Source: Ecdyonurus torrentis (taxonomy: Eukaryota > Arthropoda > Insecta > Ephemeroptera > Heptageniidae). Taken from it: 64,000 nt of DNA. The position numbers were made by a program, and so were the translations under genes. The stretch is from the NCBI GenBank assembly GCA_949318235.1, contig CASGGR010000044.1, positions 62,001 through 126,000 on the forward strand, read 5' to 3'. The notes beneath the pieces were generated by a model. It was not told where the DNA came from and made no database searches. It was given only the letters and a program-made list of their open reading frames with translations. Positions 1 through 9,838 of this stretch are shown here, in pieces; within the stretch, counting starts at the first letter, position 1; every line of letters begins with the position of its first letter.

Positions 1-244
1 GAAACAAAGTTTTTATTTCAAGAACCAAATGTTATTGAATGATAAAAATCATACTTTTTACACGATTAAAACTAGTTTTGATGATTTCTCAAAAACTAAG
101 AATGCTACAGACTTACTATTTTACTCAAAACATAGCTTTTTCAATTCTCTACAAAAAAGATGTCTTGAACTTTTTTGCTCCGACGCATACTTTTTGGGTT
201 ATTGACAATTTTAGTTTTCACTCATCATGTAGCCAAACCGAGTC
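1..244 (+). repeat. Left-edge satellite unit, truncated by the window
   Basis: This unit begins two bases before the window; the A and T of its expected start are missing. It is otherwise complete and matches the unit at 3192-3437. Its variable cassette is of the TTACTATTTTACTC type and its end is of the CCGAG type. The truncation comes from the window edge and is not biological. Confidence 0.95.
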
Positions 245-284
245 ATGAAACAAAGTTTCTATTTCAAGAACCAAATGTTATTGA

Positions 285-298
285 ATGATAAAAATCAT
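285..298 (+). other. Dyad ATGAT-AAAA-ATCAT (one per unit; representative copy)
   Basis: Two 5-bp arms that are reverse complements are separated by AAAA, at unit offsets 41-54. The motif is kept in nearly all units, including the short 244-bp types, because their first deletion falls just outside the right arm. One exception is the unit at 59228, where a G-to-A change at 59266 lies beside the dyad but leaves the arms intact. Short dyads are common in satellites thought to form non-B DNA. A role in protein binding or cruciform formation here is only inference. Confidence 0.8.
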
Positions 299-313
299 AC
301 TTTTTACACGATT

Positions 314-325
314 AAAACTAGTTTT
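314..325 (+). other. 12-bp perfect palindrome AAAACTAGTTTT (one per unit; representative copy)
   Basis: The sequence equals its own reverse complement and sits at unit offsets 70-81, about 15 bp after the first dyad. It is preserved in essentially every unit. The neighbouring hexamer immediately to its left is one of the sites that varies (ACGATT, ACCATT, ACGTTT, ACGAAT), and none of those changes enters the palindrome. The conserved core ACTAGT should cut the array into unit-length fragments with SpeI. Function is unknown. Confidence 0.85.
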
Positions 326-358
326 GATGATTTCTCAGAAACTAAGAATGCTACAGAC

Positions 359-374
359 ATTAAAATCGATTTAA
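359..374 (+). other. Variable cassette of the unit (representative copy)
   Basis: Offsets 115-130 hold the most divergent segment of the unit, flanked by the near-invariant CTACAGAC and CAAAACATAGC. Forms seen include ATCAAATTCAACTC, ATCAAATTCGACTC, ATCAAATTCAATTC, ATTAAATTCAACTC, TTACTATTTTACTC, TTATATTTTACTC (one base shorter), TTACTATTGAAGTC, TTACTATTGGAGTC and, here, ATTAAAATCGATTTA. The forms group into two deeply different families (ATCAAATTC-like and TTACTATTT-like). These correlate with G or A at the CTCAGAA/CTCAAAA site about 25 bp upstream, which suggests two ancestral unit lineages that have since mixed. Confidence 0.85.
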
Positions 375-1228
375 AACATAGCTTTTTCAATTCTCTACAA
401 AAAAGATGTCTTGAACTTTTTTGCTCCGACGCATACTTTTTGGGTTATTGACAATTTTAGTTTTCACTCATCATGTAGCCAAACCAAGTCATGAAACAAA
501 GTTTTTATTTCAAGAACCAAATGTTATTGAATGATAAAAATCATACTTTTTACACGATTAAAACTAGTTTTGATGATTTCTCAAAAACTAAGAATGCTAC
601 AGACTTACTATTGAAGTCAAAACATAGCTTTTTCAATTCTCTACAAAAAAGATGTCTTGAACTTTTTTGCTCCGACGCATTTTTTTTGGGTTATTGACAA
701 TTTTAGTTTTCACTCATCATGTAGCCAAACCAAGTCATGAAACAAAGTTTTTATTTCAAGAACCAAATGTTATTGAATGATAAAAATCATACTTTTTACA
801 CGATTAAAACTAGTTTTGATGATTTCTCAGAAACTAAGAATGCTACAGACATCAAATTCAACTCAAAACATAGCTTTTTCAATTCTCTACAAAAAAGATG
901 TCTTGAACTTTTTTGCTCCGACGCATACTTTTTGGGTTATTGACAATTATAGTTTTCACTCATCATGTAGCCAAACCAAGTCATGAAACAAAGTTTCTAT
1001 TTTAAGAACCAAATGTTATTGAATGATAAAAATCATACTTTTTACACGATTAAAACTAGTTTTGATGATTTCTCAGAAACTAAGAATGCTACAGACATCA
1101 AATTCAACTCAAAACATAGCTTTTTCAATTCTCTACAAAAAAGATGTCTTGAACTTTTTTGCTCCGACGCATACTTTTTGGGTTATTGACAATTTTAGTT
1201 TTCACTCATCATGTAGCCAAACCAAGTC

Positions 1229-1472
1229 ATGAAACAAAGTTTCTATTTCAAGAACCAAATGTTATTGAATGATAAAAATCATATTTTTACACGATTAAAA
1301 CTAGTTTTGATGATTTCTCAAAAACTAAGAATGCTACAGACTTATATTTTACTCAAAACATAGCTTTTTCAATTCTCTACAAAAAAGATGTCTTAAACTT
1401 TTTTGCTCCGACGCATACTTTTTGGGTTATTGACAATTTTAGTTTTCACTCATCATGTAGCCAAACCGAGTC
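1229..1472 (+). repeat. 244-bp unit type with two linked one-base deletions (representative)
   Basis: This unit lacks one base in CATACTTTTT (read as CATATTTTT) and one in the cassette (TTATATTTTACTC). Twenty-seven complete units share this pair, for example those starting at 2457, 5649, 6631, 7367, 12030, 15468, 18660, 23576, 29478, 36610, 48170, 49644, 55542 and 62422. All appear to descend from one ancestral unit amplified as part of larger blocks. The combined two-base loss changes reading frame, so the forward ORFs of 246-bp units are broken here. Confidence 0.93.
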
Positions 1473-2946
1473 ATGAAACAAAGTTTCTATTTCAAGAACC
1501 AAATGTTATTGAATGATAAAAATCATACTTTTTACACGATTAAAACTAGTTTTGATGATTTCTCAGAAACTAAGAGTGCTACAGACATCAAATTCAACTC
1601 AAAACATAGCTTTTTTAATTCTCTACAAAAAAGATGTCATGAACTTTTTTGCTCCGACGCATACTTTTTGGGTTATTGACAATTATAGTTTTCACTCATC
1701 ATGTAGCCAAACTAAGTCATTAAACAAAGTTTCTATTTCAAGAACCAAATGTTATTGAATGATAAAAATCATACTTTTTACACGATTAAAACTAGTTTTG
1801 ATGATTTCTCAGAAACTAAGAATGCTACAGACATCAAATTCAACTCAAAACATAGCTTTTTCAATTCTCTACAAAAAAGATGTCTTGAACTTTTTTGCTC
1901 CGACGCATACTTTTTGGGTTATTGACAATTTTAGTTTTCACTCATCATGTAGCCAAACCAAGTCATGAAACAAAGTTTCTATTTCAAGAACCAAATGTTA
2001 TTGAATGATAAAAATCATACTTTTTACACGATTAAAACTAGTTTTGATGATTTCTCAGAAACTAAGAATGCTACAGACATCAAATTCGACTCAAAACATA
2101 GCTTTTTCAATTCTCTACAAAAAAGATGTCTTGAACTTTTTTGCTCCGACGCATACTTTTTGGGTTATTGACAATTTTAGTTTTCACTCATCATGTAGCC
2201 AAACCAAGTCATGAAACAAAGTTTTTATTTCAAGAACCAAATGTTATTGAATGATAAAAATCATACTTTTTACACGATTAAAACTAGTTTTGATGATTTC
2301 TCAAAAACTAAGAATGCTACAGACTTACTATTTTACTCAAAACATAGCTTTTTTAATTCTCTACAAAAAAGATGTCTTAAACTTTTTTGCTCCGACGCAT
2401 ACTTTTTGGGTTATTGACAATTTTAGTTTTCACTCATCATGTAGCCAAACCGAGTCATGAAACAAAGTTTTTATTTCAAGAACCAAATGTTATTGAATGA
2501 TAAAAATCATATTTTTACACGATTAAAACTAGTTTTGATGATTTCTCAAAAACTAAGAATGCTACAGACTTATATTTTACTCAAAACATAGCTTTTTCAA
2601 TTCTCTACAAAAAAGATGTCTTAAACTTTTTTGCTCCGACGCATACTTTTTGGGTTATTGACAATTTTAGTTTTCACTCATCATGTAGCCAAACCGAGTC
2701 ATGAAACAAAGTTTCTATTTTAAGAACCAAATGTTATTGAATGATAAAAATCATACTTTTTACACGATTAAAACTAGTTTTGATGATTTCTCAGAAACTA
2801 AGAATGCTACAGACATCAAATTCAACTCAAAACATAGCTTTTTCAATTCTCTACAAAAAAGATGTCTTGAACTTTTTTGCTCCGACGCATACTTTTTGGG
2901 TTATTGACAATTTTAGTTTTCACTCATCATGTAGCCAAACCAAGTC

Positions 2947-3191
2947 ATGAAACAAAGTTTCTATTTCAAGAACCAAATGTTATTGAATGATAAAAATCAT
3001 ATTTTTACACGATTAAAACTAGTTTTGATGATTTCTCAAAAACTAAGAATGCTACAGACATCAAATTCGACTCAAAACATAGCTTTTTCAATTCTCTACA
3101 AAAAAGATGTCTTGAACTTTTTTGCTCCGACGCATACTTTTTGGGTTATTGACAATTTTAGTTTTCACTCATCATGTAGCCAAACCAAGTC
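2947..3191 (+). repeat. 245-bp recombinant unit (first deletion only)
   Basis: This unit carries the CATATTTTT deletion of the 244-bp type but the ATCAAATTCGACTC cassette of the full-length type, giving 245 bp. The same combination occurs at 4422-4666 and 10803-11047. The simplest explanation is exchange or gene conversion between the two unit types, with a breakpoint in the roughly 55 bp between the first deletion and the cassette. Confidence 0.9.
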
Positions 3192-4196
3192 ATGAAACAA
3201 AGTTTTTATTTCAAGAACCAAATGTTATTGAATGATAAAAATCATACTTTTTACACGATTAAAACTAGTTTTGATGATTTCTCAAAAACTAAGAATGCTA
3301 CAGACTTACTATTTTACTCAAAACATAGCTTTTTCAATTCTCTACAAAAAAGATGTCTTGAACTTTTTTGCTCCGACGCATACTTTTTGGGTTATTGACA
3401 ATTTTAGTTTTCACTCATCATGTAGCCAAACCGAGTCATGAAACAAAGTTTCTATTTCAAGAACCAAATGTTATTGAATGATAAAAATCATACTTTTTAC
3501 ACGATTAAAACTAGTTTTGATGATTTCTCAGAAACTAAGAATGCTACAGACATTAAAATCGATTTAAAACATAGCTTTTTCAATTCTCTACAAAAAAGAT
3601 GTCTTGAACTTTTTTGCTCCGACGCATACTTTTTGGGTTATTGACAATTTTAGTTTTCACTCATCATGTAGCCAAACCAAGTCATGAAACAAAGTTTTTA
3701 TTTCAAGAACCAAATGTTATTGAATGATAAAAATCATACTTTTTACACGATTAAAACTAGTTTTGATGATTTCTCAAAAACTAAGAATGCTACAGACTTA
3801 CTATTGAAGTCAAAACATAGCTTTTTCAATTCTCTACAAAAAAGATGTCTTGAACTTTTTTGCTCCGACGCATTTTTTTTGGGTTATTGACAATTTTAGT
3901 TTTCACTCATCATGTAGCCAAACCAAGTCATGAAACAAAGTTTTTATTTCAAGAACCAAATGTTATTGAATGATAAAAATCATACTTTTTACACGATTAA
4001 AACTAGTTTTGATGATTTCTCAAAAACTAAGAATGCTACAGACTTACTATTGGAGTCAAAACATAGCTTTTTCAATTCTCTACAAAAAAGATGTCTTGAA
4101 CTTTTTTGCTCCGACGCATACTTTTTGGGTTATTGACAATTATAGTTTTCACTCATCATGTAGCCAAACCAAGTCATAAAACAAAGTTTCTATTTT

Positions 4197-7100
4197 AAGA
4201 ACCAAATGTTATTGAATGATAAAAATCATACTTTTTACACGATTAAAACTAGTTTTGATGATTTCTCAGAAACTAAGAATGCTACAGACATCAAATTCAA
4301 CTCAAAACATAGCTTTTTCAATTCTCTACAAAAAAGATGTCTTGAACTTTTTTGCTCCGACGCATACTTTTTGGGTTATTGACAATTTTAGTTTTCACTC
4401 ATCATGTAGCCAAACCAAGTCATGAAACAAAGTTTCTATTTCAAGAACCAAATGTTATTGAATGATAAAAATCATATTTTTACACGATTAAAACTAGTTT
4501 TGATGATTTCTCAAAAACTAAGAATGCTACAGACATCAAATTCGACTCAAAACATAGCTTTTTCAATTCTCTACAAAAAAGATGTCTTGAACTTTTTTGC
4601 TCCGACGCATACTTTTTGGGTTATTGACAATTTTAGTTTTCACTCATCATGTAGCCAAACCAAGTCATGAAACAAAGTTTTTATTTCAAGAACCAAATGT
4701 TATTGAATGATAAAAATCATACTTTTTACACGATTAAAACTAGTTTTGATGATTTCTCAAAAACTAAGAATGCTACAGACTTACTATTTTACTCAAAACA
4801 TAGCTTTTTCAATTCTCTACAAAAAAGATGTCGAACTTTTTTGCTCCGACGCATACTTTTTGGGTTATTGACAATTTTAGTTTTCACTCATCATGTAGCC
4901 AAACCGAGTCATGAAACAAAGTTTCTATTTCAAGAACCAAATGTTATTGAATGATAAAAATCATACTTTTTACACGATTAAAACTAGTTTTGATGATTTC
5001 TCAGAAACTAAGAATGCTACAGACATCAAATTCAACTCAAAACATAGCTTTTTCAATTCTCTACAAAAAAGATGTCTTGAACTTTTTTGCTCCGACGCAT
5101 ACTTTTTGGGTTATTGACAATTATAGTTTTCACTCATCATGTAGCCAAACCAAGTCATGAAACAAAGTTTCTATTTCAAGAACCAAATGTTATTGAATGA
5201 TAAAAATCATACTTTTTACACGATTAAAACTAGTTTTGATGATTTCTCAGAAACTAAGAATGCTACAGACATCAAATTCAACTCAAAACATAGCTTTTTC
5301 AATTCTCTACAAAAAAGATGTCTTGAACTTTTTTGCTCCGACGCATACTTTTTGGGTTATTGACAATTATAGTTTTCACTCATCATGTAGCCAAACCAAG
5401 TCATGAAACAAAGTTTCTATTTTAAGAACCAAATGTTATTGAATGATAAAAATCATACTTTTTACACGATAAAAACTAGTTTTGATGATTTCTCAGAAAC
5501 TAAGAATGCTACAGACATCAAATTCAACTCAAAACATAGCTTTTTCAATTCTCTACAAAAAAGATGTCTTGAACTTTTTTGCTCCGACGCATACTTTTTG
5601 GGTTATTGACAATTTTAGTTTTCACTCATCATGTAGCCAAACCAAGTCATGAAACAAAGTTTCTATTTCAAGAACCAAATGTTATTGAATGATAAAAATC
5701 ATATTTTTACACGATTAAAACTAGTTTTGATGATTTCTCAAAAACTAAGAATGCTACAGACTTATATTTTACTCAAAACATAGCTTTTTCAATTCTCTAC
5801 AAAAAAGATGTCTTAAACTTTTTTGCTCCGACGCATACTTTTTGGGTTATTGACAATTTTAGTTTTCACTCATCATGTAGCCAAACCGAGTCATGAAACA
5901 AAGTTTCTATTTCAAGAACCAAATGTTATTGAATGATAAAAATCATACTTTTTACACGATTAAAACTAGTTTTGATGATTTCTCAGAAACTAAGAGTGCT
6001 ACAGACATCAAATTCAACTCAAAACATAGCTTTTTTAATTCTCTACAAAAAAGATGTCATGAACTTTTTTGCTCCGACGCATACTTTTTGGGTTATTGAC
6101 AATTATAGTTTTCACTCATCATGTAGCCAAACTAAGTCATTAAACAAAGTTTCTATTTCAAGAACCAAATGTTATTGAATGATAAAAATCATACTTTTTA
6201 CACGATTAAAACTAGTTTTGATGATTTCTCAGAAACTAAGAATGCTACAGACATCAAATTCAACTCAAAACATAGCTTTTTCAATTCTCTACAAAAAAGA
6301 TGTCTTGAACTTTTTTGCTCCGACGCATACTTTTTGGGTTATTGACAATTTTAGTTTTCACTCATCATGTAGCCAAACCAAGTCATGAAACAAAGTTTTT
6401 ATTTCAAGAACCAAATGTTATTGAATGATAAAAATCATACTTTTTACACGATTAAAACTAGTTTTGATGATTTCTCAAAAACTAAGATTGCTACAGACTT
6501 ACTATTTTACTCAAAACATAGCTTTTTTAATTCTCTACAAAAAAGATGTCTTAAACTTTTTTGCTCCGACGCATACTTTTTGGGTTATTGACAATTTTAG
6601 TTTTCACTCATCATGTAGCCAAACCGAGTCATGAAACAAAGTTTTTATTTCAAGAACCAAATGTTATTGAATGATAAAAATCATATTTTTACACGATTAA
6701 AACTAGTTTTGATGATTTCTCAAAAACTAAGAATGCTACAGACTTATATTTTACTCAAAACATAGCTTTTTCAATTCTCTACAAAAAAGATGTCTTAAAC
6801 TTTTTTGCTCCGACGCATACTTTTTGGGTTATTGACAATTTTAGTTTTCACTCATCATGTAGCCAAACCGAGTCATGAAACAAAGTTTCTATTTCAAGAA
6901 CCAAATGTTATTGAATGATAAAAATCATACTTTTTACACGATTAAAACTAGTTTTGATGATTTCTCAGAAACTAAGAATGCTACAGACATCAAATTCGAC
7001 TCAAAACATAGCTTTTTCAATTCTCTACAAAAAAGATGTCTTGAACTTTTTTGCTCCGACGCATACTTTTTGGGTTATTGACAATTTTAGTTTTCACTCA

Positions 7101-7630
7101 TCATGTAGCCAAACCAAGTCATGAAACAAAGTTTTTATTTCAAGAACCAAATGTTATTGAATGATAAAAATCATACTTTTTACACGATTAAAACTAGTTT
7201 TGATGATTTCTCAAAAACTAAGATTGCTACAGACTTACTATTTTACTCAAAACATAGCTTTTTTAATTCTCTACAAAAAAGATGTCTTAAACTTTTTTGC
7301 TCCGACGCATACTTTTTGGGTTATTGACAATTTTAGTTTTCACTCATCATGTAGCCAAACCGAGTCATGAAACAAAGTTTTTATTTCAAGAACCAAATGT
7401 TATTGAATGATAAAAATCATATTTTTACACGATTAAAACTAGTTTTGATGATTTCTCAAAAACTAAGAATGCTACAGACTTATATTTTACTCAAAACATA
7501 GCTTTTTCAATTCTCTACAAAAAAGATGTCTTAAACTTTTTTGCTCCGACGCATACTTTTTGGGTTATTGACAATTTTAGTTTTCACTCATCATGTAGCC
7601 AAACCGAGTCATGAAACAAAGTTTCTATTT
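4197..7630 (+). repeat. 3434-bp duplicated block, partner 10578-14011
   Basis: About fourteen consecutive units match at an offset of 6381 bp. The match includes the rare GATGTCGAAC deletion (4667 and 11048), the first-deletion-only unit (4422 and 10803) and the AAGAGTGCT unit (5893 and 12274). I found two differences: A at 5471 versus T at 11852, and T at 6483 versus A at 12864. The block includes the first part of the 736-bp repeat, so duplication occurred after that repeat began to form, or the two exchanged later. Confidence 0.88.
4667..4910 (+). repeat. 244-bp unit with a private two-base deletion (GATGTCGAAC)
   Basis: The usual GATGTCTTGAAC reads GATGTCGAAC, a loss of two bases unrelated to the common 244-bp type. 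The cassette is the full TTACTATTTTACTC. The only other unit with this lesion is 11048-11291, which lies in the duplicated 3434-bp block, so one mutation was copied with the block. The deletion shifts the forward frame and creates a longer chance ORF of 95 codons that runs into the next unit. Confidence 0.92.
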
Positions 7631-9838
7631 CAAGAACCAAATGTTATTGAATGATAAAAATCATACTTTTTACACGATTAAAACTAGTTTTGATGATTTC
7701 TCAGAAACTAAGAATGCTACAGACATCAAATTCGACTCAAAACATAGCTTTTTCAATTCTCTACAAAAAAGATGTCTTGAACTTTTTTGCTCCGACGCAT
7801 ACTTTTTGGGTTATTGACAATTTTAGTTTTCACTCATCATGTAGCCAAACCAAGTCATGAAACAAAGTTTTTATTTCAAGAACCAAATGTTATTGAATGA
7901 TAAAAATCATACTTTTTACACGATTAAAACTAGTTTTGATGATTTCTCAAAAACTAAGATTGCTACAGACTTACTATTTTACTCAAAACATAGCTTTTTT
8001 AATTCTCTACAAAAAAGATGTCTTAAACTTTTTTGCTCCGACGCATACTTTTTGGGTTATTGACAATTTTAGTTTTCACTCATCATGTAGCCAAACCGAG
8101 TCATGAAACAAAGTTTTTATTTCAAGAACCAAATGTTATTGAATGATAAAAATCATATTTTTACACGATTAAAACTAGTTTTGATGATTTCTCAAAAACT
8201 AAGAATGCTACAGACTTATATTTTACTCAAAACATAGCTTTTTCAATTCTCTACAAAAAAGATGTCTTAAACTTTTTTGCTCCGACGCATACTTTTTGGG
8301 TTATTGACAATTTTAGTTTTCACTCATCATGTAGCCAAACCGAGTCATGAAACAAAGTTTCTATTTCAAGAACCAAATGTTATTGAATGATAAAAATCAT
8401 ACTTTTTACACGATTAAAACTAGTTTTGATGATTTCTCAGAAACTAAGAATGCTACAGACATCAAATTCGACTCAAAACATAGCTTTTTCAATTCTCTAC
8501 AAAAAAGATGTCTTGAACTTTTTTGCTCCGACGCATACTTTTTGGGTTATTGACAATTTTAGTTTTCACTCATCATGTAGCCAAACCAAGTCATGAAACA
8601 AAGTTTTTATTTCAAGAACCAAATGTTATTGAATGATAAAAATCATACTTTTTACACGATTAAAACTAGTTTTGATGATTTCTCAAAAACTAAGATTGCT
8701 ACAGACTTACTATTTTACTCAAAACATAGCTTTTTTAATTCTCTACAAAAAAGATGTCTTAAACTTTTTTGCTCCGACGCATACTTTTTGGGTTATTGAC
8801 AATTTTAGTTTTCACTCATCATGTAGCCAAACCGAGTCATGAAACAAAGTTTTTATTTCAAGAACCAAATGTTATTGAATGATAAAAATCATATTTTTAC
8901 ACGATTAAAACTAGTTTTGATGATTTCTCAAAAACTAAGAATGCTACAGACTTATATTTTACTCAAAACATAGCTTTTTCAATTCTCTACAAAAAAGATG
9001 TCTTAAACTTTTTTGCTCCGACGCATACTTTTTGGGTTATTGACAATTTTAGTTTTCACTCATCATGTAGCCAAACCGAGTCATGAAACAAAGTTTCTAT
9101 TTCAAGAACCAAATGTTATTGAATGATAAAAATCATACTTTTTACACGATTAAAACTAGTTTTGATGATTTCTCAGAAACTAAGAATGCTACAGACATCA
9201 AATTCGACTCAAAACATAGCTTTTTCAATTCTCTACAAAAAAGATGTCTTGAACTTTTTTGCTCCGACGCATACTTTTTGGGTTATTGACAATTTTAGTT
9301 TTCACTCATCATGTAGCCAAACCAAGTCATGAAACAAAGTTTTTATTTCAAGAACCAAATGTTATTGAATGATAAAAATCATACTTTTTACACGATTAAA
9401 ACTAGTTTTGATGATTTCTCAAAAACTAAGATTGCTACAGACTTACTATTTTACTCAAAACATAGCTTTTTTAATTCTCTACAAAAAAGATGTCTTAAAC
9501 TTTTTTGCTCCGACGCATACTTTTTGGGTTATTGACAATTTTAGTTTTCACTCATCATGTAGCCAAACCGAGTCATGAAACAAAGTTTTTATTTCAAGAA
9601 CCAAATGTTATTGAATGATAAAAATCATATTTTTACACGATTAAAACTAGTTTTGATGATTTCTCAAAAACTAAGAATGCTACAGACTTATATTTTACTC
9701 AAAACATAGCTTTTTCAATTCTCTACAAAAAAGATGTCTTAAACTTTTTTGCTCCGACGCATACTTTTTGGGTTATTGACAATTTTAGTTTTCACTCATC
9801 ATGTAGCCAAACCGAGTCATGAAACAAAGTTTCTATTT
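6263..9838 (+). repeat. Region II: 736-bp three-unit higher-order repeat, about 4.9 copies
   Basis: The repeat consists of a unit with AAGATTGCT and a TTACTATTTTACTC cassette (starts 6385, 7121, 7857, 8593, 9329), a 244-bp unit (6631, 7367, 8103, 8839, 9575) and an ATCAAATTCGACTC unit (6875, 7611, 8347, 9083). The period is 246+244+246 bp. Copies look identical. The periodic stretch is bounded by the A/G difference at 6262 versus 6998 and the C/T difference at 9103 versus 9839. Lack of divergence implies recent amplification. Confidence 0.92.

Larger units (their letters stand above)
245..490 (+). repeat. Representative complete 246-bp unit (reference for offsets)
   Basis: I use this unit as the coordinate frame, with A of ATGAAAC as offset 1. 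The recurrent variable positions are: offset 3 (G/A/T); 15 (T/C); 21 (C/T); a one-base deletion near 56; the ACGATT hexamer near 65-70 (ACCATT or ACGTTT); CTCAGAA versus CTCAAAA near 92; the AAGAATGCT stretch near 99-107; the cassette at 115-130; TTCAATT versus TTTAATT near 144; CTTGAAC, CATGAAC or CTTAAAC near 166-172; TTT, TAT or AAT near 211; and CCAAG, CCGAG or CTAAG near 237. The rest is almost invariant. This copy has a rare cassette containing ATCGAT, shared only with the unit at 3438. Confidence 0.97.
1..829 (+). repeat. 829-bp duplicated block, partner 3194-4022
   Basis: Units at -1, 245 and 491 match units at 3192, 3438 and 3684 in order. The match includes the rare ATCGAT cassette, the TTGAAGTC cassette and the rare GCATTTTTTTTGG variant. 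The match ends at the G/A difference at 830 versus 4023. The offset is 3193 bp. The left limit of the duplicated block lies outside the window. Confidence 0.9.
1..6384 (+). repeat. Region I: mixed unit order
   Basis: Unit types here do not form a simple short period. The region holds the rare TTGAAGTC and TTGGAGTC cassettes (units at 491, 3684, 3930), the ATCGAT cassettes, and units with AAGAGTGCT (1473, 5893). The order of units from 737 to about 2850 closely parallels 14976 to about 17090 at an offset of 14239 bp, so part of this region was copied to or from region III. Confidence 0.8.

Noticed and set aside
430..450. Telomere-like TTTTTGGGTT
   Set aside because: It occurs once per unit and is not tandemly repeated as a telomeric hexamer or heptamer.
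420..450. CENP-B box
   Set aside because: The unit's only CG-rich stretch (CTCCGACGCA) does not fit the core pattern of the box on either strand.
245..451. Forward ORF of 68 codons beginning MKQSF, repeated in most units
   Set aside because: It is a product of the repeat. It overlaps a second ORF in another frame, its start is lost in many units, 244-bp units shift frame, and it resembles no protein family I recognise.
446..475. Bacterial promoter with TTGACA
   Set aside because: TTGACA occurs in nearly every unit but no TATAAT-like element lies at a suitable distance, and the context is a eukaryotic-type satellite.
285..494. Second forward ORF of 69 codons (81-82 in some units) beginning MIKII
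   Set aside because: Same reasons. The 81-codon version arises only because the ATGA at the unit boundary mutates to ATTA, which removes a stop. The 82-codon versions come from 245-bp length variants that join two frames.
491..736. GCATTTTTTTTGG variant as a sequencing error
   Set aside because: The identical variant recurs in the duplicated partner unit at 3684 together with the same rare cassette, so a real shared mutation is more likely.
4667..4954. 95-codon ORFs here and at 11048-11335
   Set aside because: The two-base deletion joins two frames by chance. The second copy is part of the duplicated 3434-bp block and is not independent evidence of selection.
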